Shown: piece by piece, positions 35,239-47,300 of the stretch
How positions within the stretch are numbered: position 1 is the stretch's first letter
Layout: the number at the start of each line of letters is the position of its first letter
Assembly: GCA_036872755.1 (NCBI GenBank)
Contig: JAVHNS010000002.1
Location: 3,472,001-3,536,000, forward strand
DNA: 64,000 nt
Source: Orbilia blumenaviensis
Lineage: Eukaryota > Ascomycota > Orbiliomycetes > Orbiliales > Orbiliaceae
Direction of reading: 5' to 3'
Position numbers and translations under genes: made by a program
The notes under the pieces: model-generated
Databases searched by the model: none
What the model was told of the DNA's origin: nothing
What the model saw: only the letters and a program-made list of their open reading frames with translations

Positions 35239-36942
35239 TTAGAAAAGAACACGGGTGAGGATGCAAGCTATCAATTGATCAATTAGCGGCCATCCAGCCA
35301 GAATTATAAGGGAAATTGGGAATATAAACTTACCACCCAGACTCTCCAAGCCATCGTTGATATCTTTCCTCTCATTCTCCTTGACGTCACTAATATCCGC
35401 CATGAGGTATGCAACATCTCCGCGAGAATCGGAAATCTGCTTCTCGACGTTATGATCCGACAAGATGGCATTAACTGCAACCCCCCTCCTTTGTCAGCTC
35501 GAAATCCCAACCATCTAGTTACAGTCGGGTAGAATAAACAAACCTTGTCTCAAAACGCCGGGCTTATTGTGATGGATAAAGATGACGCGAATATGGCTCG
35601 CCTGTTCGAAATCAATCGAACGAAGCGTGCATTCAGGCATATTGACAGCTCCGATGGTGACACCCTCATTGACATAACGGACGATAGCATCGCCGACTTC
35701 AACTCCGATCGCGCTCTGGGCCTCCTCGGTGCTACCACCGATATGTGGAGTCAGAATGATATTCTTGAGACCACGAAGATCCTCAGCCCAGAGATTTAGA
35801 TCATTAGTGAAGAAGTCGCCGTTAGCAGCTGGCTCATTGGGGTAAACATCCAGAGCAGCGCCAGCGATTCGGCCAGATCTCATGGCATTACTATAGATGC
35901 ATTAGCACTGACGATTCAGAGAACCGGGGGGGAGGGTAGGAAAGCGAGATGGAAACGTACATCAAGTCAGGGATATTGACGACACTGCCACGGCTAGCGT
36001 TAATCAAGTAAGAACCATTCTTCATTTGACTAAGCTGCTTCTCTCCGATCATATTCTTGGTCTCCGGCAGTTCCGGAACATGCAGAGACACAAAGTCGGA
36101 TTGCTGAAGCAATTCATCGAGGGAACCAACTTGTCTTGCTGTCCCAAGGGACATGATGGGGACGACATCGTAATATCTAACCGCCATACCCATGGCCTCC
36201 GCCAAAACGGACAATTGGGCACCGATGTGACCGTAGCCAACAATTCCCAATGTCTTGCCACGGATCTCCCAGCACTTGGAGCTGACTTTATTCCATCTTC
36301 CCTGGTGCAACTCCAAGCTACGGTCACCGAGCTGGCGGGCAAGAGAGATAATCTCTGCAATCACAAGCTCTGCAACACTACGGGAGTTGCTGAAGGGAGA
36401 ATTGAAAACAGCGATACCGTGTTTCGCGGCGTACTCGAGATCGACTTGATTAGTACCGATACAGAAGCAACCGATGACCAGGAGGTTCTTTGCTTCGGCG
36501 AGGACTCGGGCTGTAAGCTTTGTCTTTGATCGGATACCGATAACGTGGGCGTCTCTGTTCAGCAATTCAACGGATACATATTAGTAACTTCTACCTAGCT
36601 ATGACGTAACGCGAATTTGTGGGACTATTCTTACCTAATCTTCTGGATCAATTGATCCTCTGGCAGCGAGCTCTTATGAAACTCGACCTGATACCCTTGT
36701 TTATTGAAGATATCAAGTGCAGTCTGGTTGACATTTTCAAGCAGCAAGATCTTGATGTCTTCGGTGTTGAACGGCTTGAGCTGTCTCGGAGCTCTAGTAG
36801 GACGAGAACCACGTCCGAAGCTGGAGGGGAAGTGGCTACCGGGGCTGTGGAAGGTGTTTGTAGGGGAAGTTGAAATGCTCAGAGTGTTCGCGAGAGCATC
36901 GAGGCCGTCGGCGGCCTTGTTGATAATGTCTTTTGGTGGCAT
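35239..36942 (-). CDS. SER33: D-3-phosphoglycerate dehydrogenase
   Basis: Five exons (36942-36635, 36554-35961, 35890-35544, 35474-35334, 35267-35239) give 472 aa, as for yeast Ser3/Ser33. It oxidises 3-phosphoglycerate with NAD in the first step of serine synthesis. A fungal N-terminal extension is followed by KILLLENVNQTALDIF, GIRSKTKLTARVLAEAKNL, the NAD-binding GIVGYGHIGAQL, NASRGSVVN, and the catalytic-histidine block LTPHIGGSTEEAQ. A C-terminal ACT domain (VNMPECTLRSI, HHNKPGVLRQ) probably gives serine feedback. The last coding exon is only 29 nt (ACILTRVLF end) and its conserved TRVL-aromatic ending supports the junction. Confidence 0.94.
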
Positions 36943-38351
36943 TGTGATTCGATTGAACCGATGAAACGACGAAAATCCAAAAGAGGATGGAGAAAAATAA
37001 GAACAAGGAGAGAAGGAGAGGCGATTGGACTTGCTAGCCTTAAAATGGGCAGGATATATATATAGCTGAATCTGATGAGTTTATTTATTTAGGTAGCGGT
37101 ATTCGAGCTCGTAAGGAGAAGCTGTGTGACGTTGTAGCGAAGAAGAGACTGTCGTCTGTGCGAGGTCAAGCTTGGTGATAGTTGGAACCGGAGGTTGGTT
37201 TACGTTAGAGGGAATTCAATTGCACTGCACAGCAACTTCAATCATTACTCTTTTCACAATGGGAAAGCAGGCTCCTAATGATTTATAGTCTTCGAAACCC
37301 CGCGATATCGGCCGTTTACTAATGCAGTTGACTATGACTCTTAGAATACTACATCCACCCGAGGAATTTAATATATTTGTTTCCTGAAGAGAACTGTCCT
37401 TGTCCGGCTCTTGTTTTTTTTTTTTTTTTTTTTTCACACCTCGTTGAAACTCGGCGCGACGGTTAAAGTAATAAAGTCCGGTCGCTAAAGCTTCTTACAT
37501 GCGCCGACATTACCTAACAGCCAAATGGTGGGGGCAAAGCGAGGGGTTCCGAACTATCGGCCTAGTGCGGCAGAGCTCTCTTTAAAAAAAATTTCTGAGC
37601 ACGTCATGCAGCCCGGACGCCTTATTGGATGCTAACGGTCCTTTGGCCCATTGGCTGGTATTTATTACCCGTCAGGGTCTTTCAATGTTCTAGAATACTG
37701 TGGTTTATAAACGACGTCGCATGGCATTAAATTGACTACAGACAGTCTGGAGGGATACAGGATCGTATAGTAGTAATAATGATAATGATAATAGTAATAG
37801 TAAGTAGTCGGAGAGCGGAGGGGGGTTATGAGAGCCAATTTGCGTAGGAGGGACAGGTCACTTCAGCAGCCGTCATCATAGTCAAGAAGGAGGAAACAAC
37901 AGAGAATCGGTCTTTTTTGGGTGCATCTGCAGCATATACAGCGTATCATCTTTTGACTTCCTCTAAAGCAACAGGGATATCCAGTTCACAAGTACTTTAA
38001 GTGGCAGTAATAGAAAGAAAAACTCGGGAAAGCGGATCGGACGACATCGGGAGGGAGGATTGGGTTTTCTTTTCTCGTTGTCGTGGACTCTTCAGATACT
38101 ACAGGTGCAGTAATCTTTAGCATCGTAGTAAAGAGTGATACGCACGGGAGGAAATTATATTCAGGTGAAAAAGATGTAAGAGGGAACAAAGGAAATCACA
38201 TATCAAAAAAAAGAACAACCCGCGCCAGGCCCCTGGAAAGAATCGATGGTGCATCGAAAAAAAAAAGAGATAAACCCGAAGATAGATGGAAAAAAGAAGT
38301 TCAACGAGAAACAAGAGTCAGAAATCCAGAATCGGAGTAACAATCAGATGT
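36943..38351. other. intergenic between SER33 and NAP1
   Basis: 1.4 kb with no supported gene. It contains a T tract at about 37411-37433 and ATAATG/AGTAAT short tandem repeats at about 37772-37806. The right half should be the NAP1 3' untranslated region. Confidence 0.5.
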
Positions 38352-38855
38352 TTAACTCTGTTTGCACTCAGCAGCCTCCTGCTTGGGGTTCTTTCTGGAC
38401 CCGTCCTGCATTGTATTGTTAGTCTTTTACCCCCTAAAGATAATAAATTATATGGAAGTCTGGGCGAGGATCCTTACATCTTCTTCGGAGTCTTCGTCAT
38501 CCTCATCTCGGTCATCATCGCTAGCCTCTTCATCATCATCGTCTTCATCCTCCATATCACCATCTTCGTAGTCTTCGAGTTCCTCGAACTGTAGGGCCTC
38601 TCCGGTGTACCAGTCGACGGCACGTGGGATAAGCTTCTCCTTGATATCCTCACCGAGAGTGTAGTCGAGCTCGAGGCGTTGCTCGATCTCTTCATCATCC
38701 TCGGCGTTAGATCCGTCTTCGCTGCCTGGTGGCTTTGGTGGGGTGAAGAAGTTGAAGAAGCTCTCAACTGGAACAGTGCGCTTGACAATACGGGTTTGCT
38801 TGGTGTCTATACATCTCCGTTAGTATTTATGCCGTGGGAGCGAGATAAAAAAAAG

Positions 38856-38914
<59 letters not shown>

Positions 38915-40034
38915 AGAAGTAACACATACTCTTGTTGCGCTGTTTCTTGCTTTCTATGCGAACAGTGAGATCCTTGCCCTGCTTCCAGTCGATCTTATCA
39001 CCTTCAGCGTGGTCGTAGATGAAGTCGCCACCGTATCCGTTCTCTTCCTGGTAGTAGTAAGTCTTCGTGATGGTCTTGTTGGTGAAGAATTCGTTCTCCT
39101 CGAATTCGAAGATGAGACGGAATCCAGGACGCTCGAGGTACTCCATGCGGATATCGACCAAGTGCTTGAGAGCAGCTTCATCACGATCGGTGACAGTCTC
39201 GGCCAACGATGTGCTGTTCTTCATGGCAGAGAGCCAGAACTCTGGGATACCCTTGGCAACAGAGGCAGTGTCCTCTTCCATCTTGGTGTCATCAACCTCT
39301 TCACCCTCAGCGGTACCAGCAATGATATCCTCCTGAGTTGGCTCCTCCTGACCGTTAACGATCCTGGAACGCTTCTCGTATAACGGCTTGAACTTGGCGA
39401 AGTACTTCTTCTCGAGCTGCAGCACCTCCTCCTGGAATTCTGCTTCAAGCTTGGAATGTTCCTTCTGTACACCCTTGAGACCGGTGATACGTTGCCTGAT
39501 AACTGGAGGAAGAGATTCAATGTAGCCGGAAGAGCGACCAATGAGCTTTCCCAATCTTCCCTGAATCATGGAGACGAGCTGGGGATTCTGGGCGAGCATT
39601 CCAGCAGCCAAAGCACGCTCCTCTGGAGGTTAATTAGTTAGCCATGCACACAATATAAGAAATAAATTTTTTTTTTTTTTTTTTTTTTTCTAAAAAAAAA
39701 AATTATATAGGAAAGAAAAATTGGTGATACCTTCATCGATAGAAGCAACGCTAGGCTTCACTGCGTGGGAGGAGATGGGTGCATTGTTGAGAGGGGTGTT
39801 TTGCGGGGTACTAAGAAAGGGCATCGTGGGAAGCTGTCAGCTATTGATATCAACCTGATAATGACGTCTGGAAGCTCTGTCTGGTCATCGACAAACACCA
39901 AAGCAAGTGGCAGAGGCGATGGAGATGAAGATCAAGATGAAGATGAAAGCTTCGGATCCAAAACTTAATGGTTGAGAGGTAGCTTACGGAGCAGCCGCGA
40001 GATCAAGCTTCTTGTTGCGAATTGGTTCCGACAT
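38352..40034 (-). CDS. NAP1: nucleosome assembly protein NAP1
   Basis: Five exons (40034-39988, 39810-39731, 39622-38930, 38806-38478, 38405-38352) give 400 aa. It is a histone H2A-H2B chaperone that shuttles between cytoplasm and nucleus. It starts MSEPIRNKKLDLAAAPTPQ, followed by NNAPISSHAVKPSVAS. The NAP domain then runs from a long dimerisation helix (KKYFAKFKPLYEKRS) through IPEFWLSAMKNS and the hydrophobic ERPGFRLIFEFEENEFF to DWKQGKDLT and FFNFFTPPKPP. A strongly acidic tail (EDEDDDEEASDDDRDEDDE) comes next. The last exon ends in ECKQS, a CaaX-like box as in many NAP1 proteins, so farnesylation is possible. Intron 3 carries a long AG repeat. Confidence 0.95.
38859..38910 (+). repeat. 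(AG)26 microsatellite in a NAP1 intron
   Basis: An uninterrupted run of 26 AG units (52 bp), read as CT on the transcript strand. It lies inside the intron 38807-38929, so it forms an extended polypyrimidine tract in the pre-mRNA. Confidence 0.9.
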
Positions 40035-43000
40035 CGTTACGTCTAGACTTTTTTCTTTTCCTTCTCTTTGTTCGAGCTGCAGCGAGAGGTTAGCTACACA
40101 ATGCAACTCCACTTTTTTTTCTTTCTCCTCTATCAGAGCAAGCTCGTTGGGAATACTCGGAACGTACTGGGACAGACCGTGAAAGAGATGAAAGGTTGAG
40201 GTCGGTGGAAGGGAGCGGGAGCTTGATGGAGATGAGAGCGGTGGAGAGTGGGTATGAGGGAGAGGGGAGAAGCGTTGTTGGGTGTTGGGGAAGGAGGGTT
40301 TCTTCTGGTTGTCGGTGGAAGAAGTTTTTGGAGATTCGGAAATTTTCTTGTTTGGAAAAAGTTCACAGCACAGCTTTTTTCTTTGCTCTGCTTTGCTCGA
40401 CCAAGCCGGACAGACCACAGAAACTCACTAACTCGCTCGCTCGCTCTCGCTCAATCAATAAAAATTCAATCCACAGAACAGAACAGAACAAAAAAAAAAA
40501 AAAAAAAAAAAAAAAAAACAGCCCACCGCACTCGCTCTTTAAATAAAAATAATATGGGAGAAAAATAACTAGTGCCGGTTTGAGTGGCAAGGAACCGCCC
40601 GGGGAAGGTGTTTAGCTTATAAAATTTGCAAATTTGTTTCTCTTTTTTCTTCCAGCTCGACGAGTTCTTTGACTCTTCTGTGTGTCTTTTTTTGGTCTTC
40701 TGCTAATATCACGGCTACCTGCTACTGGCTCACTACCGCGAGGGGTAACTATGCTATGCTGATATTGTTTGGACGAAAAAAAAAAAAAAAAAAAAAGGAA
40801 GGGTCTGTCCTGTCTGTTCTGCTGGGTTGACGGAGGAAGGAAGGAAAAATTTCGGAGCTAGACCAGCTTGGCCGGGCAGCGAATGGCAGCTCTGCAATTC
40901 GAATGAAGGAGGACCCAGTCATCCGAATAGACCCTTCTTCTGAAAGTCTATAATCAGTCGTGTCGGGCTAGAGGGCGAGGAGGGTTCGACCGAGTCAGTC
41001 GGGCTATTTTCGGGCCATGCTACGACAACCGTCCCAAAGTTTGTTTACAAGTCAGAGACACGCCGTTCGCGTAGACGATGGTAGACATGGTGCATATACA
41101 CAAACGTCTTATACATATACTACTACATGGTTGGCGATACCGGGTTATGAACTGCTAGGTATACTCGACTAAGGGCGGCTATACCAGTCAGTACTTGTTT
41201 ACATGTTTTTGTTACTGATCGGGATATATTTTTATTTACAAGCTTAGTAGGTAAGTCAGGTAGGTCAGCACGTATCTGGTTGTGTACTGGTACCACTGAG
41301 GGTTGAATCCTGAGCTAGGATGGCTATGGTTGCTATTATGTTGGGTTCTGTTATGTATGTATGTACGTGTGTCTGCATAAGGGCTAACCAGGCCAATTGA
41401 ATCGACCGTGATATCGGAATGACCCAGTACGAAGCGAATCGAACAAACTCTGATTGCGATGTGTAACAACCGGCATGATCCTGTCGAGGACCCTTTGGTT
41501 TCAACGATATGGACCCCAGATTAGTATTGGACCGACATCCATACACATATCCATTGAAATTCGATTCGATCGCTGGCCGCTTAGATACTTGAGCTAAGCA
41601 GGCCTAGGTCAGTAGATAAGTAGGGACCATAGCACAGAAAGTTTATAATCTGGAAGTTCCCCTCCCCATCTCATCGATTCATCTATCAGACGTGACCAGC
41701 CCTGTCTTGAACGAATCGTTGTTGACCTCGACTGACCTAGCGCAGACAACTGCAATCAACTGAGACTAGTCAGGTCGAATTCGAAAAAAAAAAAACTGAT
41801 TGCGGGTTGGGATGACCGGATGGGCTTGGTTTGGGATTCACCATTGCATTGCGATTCCCAACAGTTATGGCCCGCGCCCGGGGTACCTGTGCTTATTAGT
41901 TGAGGTCAATCGCACGTATGGACCGTTACGAAATGCATATCCAACAGTCGAGTCGGGTTAACCACACTTTGTATAATGATACGAACGTTCTCCGGCTTCT
42001 AGAAGCTCGCTCGCAACGTCTGATTTCTTTCTTTCCCCTTCCACGCCACCGGCAGTACGGAATTAATTGAGAGAACTCCTCCTTCTTCACAGTCAATTTG
42101 CGCTGGACGATAATAACATCACATCAGTACCTTTTTTTCTCCCCTTCTTTTTTTTTTCTTTTCTCTTTCTTATCTTATCTTCTTTCTTTGTTTTTTATAT
42201 CATGTTAGAGCACCCATCGTCTTTTCACTTTTCACGGATTTTGCCCGGACATCAAAAGCTGCCAATTTCAAACGGTGCCGGGTAGACACGCAACATACGT
42301 AACAGCAAACAGAGAAGCTTCACCGCCCGAGCGCTGTGGAGTGCCTATGTTTCATGTTTTTCCTTCCTCCCACCAGACGGCTTGGCACAGTTAAACGAGC
42401 TGTCGAAACCAAAATCCTTCCATCCCTTCTTCCATGTAAAACAGCACACACAAGGGGGGAAAAGTGAGCTTGGAGTTTGTCCGGCTGGAAGCTCGTCGAA
42501 AGCAAGGATGGAGCTGGCATATCCAGCCAAACGACTTCGGCTAAGGCTTCTGATATGGGACCTTCACCCATTTTATTACAGTCTTTTTTTTTTTTTGCCA
42601 GCTGTCGGTGACAAGGGAAACATGGAGAGGCTAAGCTTGGAACGAGAGAGTACCCCACCGGCAGGTCTGGCGGATAGGCCCTGAATAGGAAGGGCTAACA
42701 TGATCTGCTCAACCGGTCGTCGCAGAACCGCACCTATAGGAAGCCGAGACCCCATGTCTGAATGAGGGGGTGCTCTCGACAGCTTTTTTTCCTATATAAT
42801 ATATCGTATTCATGATGTTGTGTTAGTATGTGAGTAGGTGTATCCCAAAGCAAAGGCTTTGCTTTGGGTAACTGGGTTTCTCGCCTGTCTTGGTACCCTT
42901 GAAGCTATCTATACACACCAATACACATACCTAGGCAAGCGCCAGTAAGTACCTAGGGGATATACTTTATATATGTCAGGAGCAGGAAGGGAAGGGAAGG

Positions 43001-44377
43001 GTGTAATGCGAGCATTGCTGGCAGGCATTATGAGTACGATGACCGCTTCGAGCAAGGAAAAGGGGTTTACCTGGGGGAGGGTCTATGCGACTTAGAGTGC
43101 CGTGTGAAAGAAAAAAGTAGTATCTGGATGCAAGTAGCAGGCTCAGGCTGCTGGTGAATGTTCTTGATCACCACGATTGCGGAAAAACTGGGGCTACTAT
43201 TGTCACGGTGCAGCAGGCTAGCAGCACACTAGTACCGGCCATTCCCATCGATGAGGAATGTCCTGTCCCCGAAGAGTCCGGTCCCTTTTGCTCTTTGTTT
43301 TTTGCCAATTGAGCAATTGCATTGAGGTTCTTGAGATCCCTCTTTTTTTCTCATCTGTAACAAAGTAAGCATGTCATGTGGGTGAGTAAGTAAGCAGTTC
43401 AAGTATGCAAGTATGTAACAACCTGTGTAAGCTAGGTACCCAGTGTATGTAAGTGCATGTGCAGGGAAGGAAGGGGGGGTATCAGTCCCTTTCTTCTTTG
43501 ATTATCAGGGCGGACTAATAGAAGGTTTGGATGGTTAATTGTATGTGCTCAGTTATGTGCTATGTGTGCTTGTTCGGTCGAGCTGAGTTGTTTGGAGCTT
43601 CTCTCGGCTGGAAACATCTCTCCCCAAATTCCTCCCCTTCCACGCTCCTCTCACCCTCACTCCCTTTAGCTCTCCAACTTCACCATTACCCATCCCGACA
43701 CGCTTGCCATCGCCATCATCCCCCTCGGCATCTCGGCTTCGTGGAAAGAGGGTCTCATATACATAGCTCCATCTATATCTCTGTCTTTTTGTTTTTCTTT
43801 CCTGTATACGCTCTTGTGGCTATTTTAGGTGGTGCAGTCAAGCTTCAGGGAAGCTAAGCTGTCCGAATCAAACAAGAGCTGATAGGAGGGCCTTTACTCC
43901 ACCGACCACCAGCTCACCGTCATCATCACCACCATCACCGCCATCACCGCCATCATCGGTCTCCGACATCCACGCTATAATATACGAGCTCGTACGACTC
44001 AGATCACTCGCAAAAAAAAAAAAAAAAAAAGTGACTGTTGGACTTAACGGTGTACGCTCTTTTATAGATATTTATGGTTGACGTGTTTACGAATCTTCTT
44101 CTTGGACAGCGATTGTGTTTTCATACAGCAAGTTGACCATCCTCTCCTATCTTGATCCATATCTATCTGTCTATCGGGCAACCAATCGCCTGCATATTGT
44201 CCTTGAATTGCTTTGCTTTCGTAGCATCGTTCATCGTTGATGTCACCTGGTGATCATATTCACTAACTCGAGCTATCCTCTTAGTTGGATACTGGTTTTT
44301 AGGAAGGGCCTTTCCTTCCAGCTCTTGGAAGCTATAAACTCTACTAAACCCCCCCATTAATCTAATACTACGTTACA
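40035..44377. other. 4.3-kb gene-free region upstream of the class V myosin
   Basis: No gene with family or splice support. It holds a run of 29 A at 40490-40518, another A tract at about 40776-40796, CT-rich tracts (42120-42195), a 25-bp palindrome (42844-42868), a CAT/CAC/CGC triplet-rich patch at about 43919-43957, and an A tract at about 44011-44028. Many short frames at 42067-42684 and 43531-43857 are low-complexity. It could contain a long 5' leader or regulatory DNA for the myosin and NAP1 genes. Confidence 0.5.
42844..42868. repeat. perfect 25-bp palindrome (12-bp arms, 1-bp centre)
   Basis: CCCAAAGCAAAG, one G, then its exact reverse complement CTTTGCTTTGGG. It could extrude as a hairpin or cruciform or serve as a symmetric protein site. 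It is about 1.5 kb upstream of the myosin start. Confidence 0.8.
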
Positions 44378-47300
44378 ATGGATCTCTACCAGAAGGGAAC
44401 GTATGTTACCCCTTGCCAAACCTGTTGCATCTGGTCATAGAGCACAGCTAATACCCCCTAGGCGGGTCTGGCATCCCGATGTTACCGAAGGATGGATGGC
44501 CGCAGAGGTAGATAACGTCTCACAGACTGGAGATAAGATCTCCATCGTCCTGAAGCTCGACAACGGCGAGGTAATACTGGATACAGATATACATTTCATT
44601 ATCCGTAGCCTATAAGCTCACCGGATCTCTCGTAGGAAAAAACTGTTACGGTCAAGGCGGCTGCCGTCAAGGACCCAAATGACTCGACGCTGCCACCTCT
44701 TGCAAATCCTCCAATCATCGAAGCATCCGATGATTTGACAAGTCTCTCGCATCTTAACGAGCCAGCAGGTATGGACGGGAGCTTTGTCACCGTATTCATA
44801 CTAGATACCCGTAGCTTACAAAGCCTCCCCGTGAACAGTGCTCCAGGCTATTAAGCTGCGTTATATGCGTCAGAGCATCTACACGTACAGTGGTATCGTG
44901 CTGATTGCTACTAACCCGTTTTATCGCTTGGATTATCTGTATAATTCCTCGATGATTCAAGGCTATGCGGGGAAACGAAGAGAGGATCAGGAACCCCATC
45001 TTTTTGCAATCGCCGAGGAAGCTTATCGGTAAGGGCAATACTTTTTTGATTGACTATGTTACCAAATACTGAGAATGGAATATAGTCAAATGCTGCGCAA
45101 TGGCAAGAATCAAACCGTGGTCGTATCAGGAGAGTCCGGTGCTGGCAAAACCGTGTCGGCTAAGCACATCATGCGGTATTTCGCCACCGTTGAAGATCCA
45201 GACAAGCCCGGTAAGAAGAAGGATACAAAGGGAGGAAAGATGAGTAAGACTGAGGAGGAGATTTTGGCTACCAACCCGATAATGGAGGCGTTCGGTAACG
45301 CCAAAACTACTCGTAACGATAACTCGTCGCGTTTCGGAAAGTACATCGAGATCATGTTCGACCAGCAAACGAACATTATTGGTGCAAAGACTCGTATTTA
45401 CCTGTTGGAACGATCCCGTTTGGTATACCAACCGCCCTCAGAACGAAACTACCATATCTTTTATCAGTTGATCGCTGGTTCGACAGAGGAAGAGAGAAAG
45501 GAGTTCGGCCTCGAAAATGTTGAAGATTACTTTTATCTGAACCAGGGTGGCGACCCCATCATCCCTAACGTTGATGATGCGGCGGAATTCACCCTCACCC
45601 GGAACGCCCTCACGGCCGTTATGGTCAGTGAAAGGGCACAGAAAGAAATCTGGAAAATGTTGGCGGCTTTACTCCACCTTGGAAATGCGAAAATCGGTGG
45701 AACCGGTTCCAGTGCGACATTGCCCGCTACTGAACCGTCGTTTGCGAAGGCAGCTGAGCTCTTGGGCGTCGACGCCTCGGCCTTCGCCAAATGGATGATT
45801 AAGAAGCAGCGTGTCACCGGTAACGACAAAATTATGTCCGATTTGACTCCTAAGCAGGGTGTGGTTGTCAAAGATTCTGTTGCGAAGTACATCTACGCGA
45901 GTTTGTTCGATTGGCTCGTTGTTACTATTAACGCCCGTCTTTTACCCTCTGAAGTCTTAGATAAGATCAAGGGCTTCATTGGTGTTCTTGATATTTACGG
46001 CTTCGAGCATTTTAAGAAAAACTCGTTTGAGCAGTTTTGTATCAATTTCGCCAACGAAAAGCTACAGCAGTCATTCAACCAGCATGTTTTCAAGTTGGAA
46101 CAGGAGGAATACGTTCGTGAAGAGATTAGTTGGAGCTTCATCGACTTTTCCGACAACCAGCCTTGTATTGAACTGATTGAAGGCAAGCTCGGTATTCTCT
46201 CTCTTCTTGATGAGGAATCCAGGCTGCTAGGTGGCTCTGATAACTCCTTTGTCATCAAGTTGGATCAAAACTTTGCTACGGCTGGCGGAAAGTTCGAAAA
46301 GTTTTACAAGAAGGCAAGATTCGGAAAGTCCACATTTACCGTCTGTCATTATGCCGTCGACGTTACCTACGACGTGGAGGGTTTCATCGAGAAGAATCGT
46401 GATACTGTTCCGGATGAACATATGGAGGTTCTCAACTCGGCCAACAACGAATTCCTGACGGCCGTTCTCAAGACGTCCGCTCAAGTCCGTGATAAGGTAG
46501 GTTTGAGCGCAACTTTACACTGAATATTAGAGGCTATACTAACATACTGCAGTCCTCGGACTCTGCTAGCGGTACCCCCGCAAAACCAAGCACACCTGCT
46601 CCTCTCGCTCCCGGTAGACCCGGTCGGAGACCTGCAGCTGGCGCTGCAAACCGTAAACCAACACTTGGAGGCATCTTCAAGGCTTCTTTGATCGATTTAG
46701 TACAGACTATCGGCAATACCGAGGTGCACTATATTCGATGTATCAAGCCCAACGAGGCTAAGGTTGCGTTCAAATGGGAGGGACCTATGGTTTTGAGTCA
46801 GCTCAGAGCTTGTGGTGTTTTGGAAACCGTCAGAATCAGTTGTGCTGGTTACCCTACCCGGTGGACTTATGAAGAGTTCGCTTTCCGATACTACATGTTG
46901 TTGCATTCCTCTCAATGGGGCGAACCCAGGGATATGGGTCTGGAGATTTTGAAGAAGGCAATCGAGGAAGAGGATAAATATCAGCTCGGAAAGACCAAGA
47001 TCTTCTTTAGGGCTGGCATGGTATGTCATTTCCTATAGACGTGCTGTGTACTCCCTTGTGTACTAACCCGTGGATATCTAGCTTGCCTATCTTGAAAATA
47101 TCCGTACTGCTCGACTGAACGAGGCTGCTGTCTTGATTCAGAAGAACCTGAGGATGAGATACTATAGGAGACGCTACCTGGAGACTATGATATCACTTCG
47201 CGCAATTCAATCGCTCGCAAGAGGCTGGATGGCCAGGACTAAAGCACAGGAATTGCGCAGAGTCCATGCTGCAACGACCATCCAAAGAGTCTGGCGAGGG

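Noticed and set aside
36026..36529. 167-codon plus-strand frame
   Set aside because: Shadow of the SER33 main exon.
38679..39383. 234-codon plus-strand frame
   Set aside because: Antisense to NAP1 and crosses the AG repeat, giving an RERERE run; no family signature.
43531..43857. 108-codon plus-strand frame with a hydrophobic end
   Set aside because: Low-complexity Ser/Pro/His composition in CT-rich DNA and no splice or family support.
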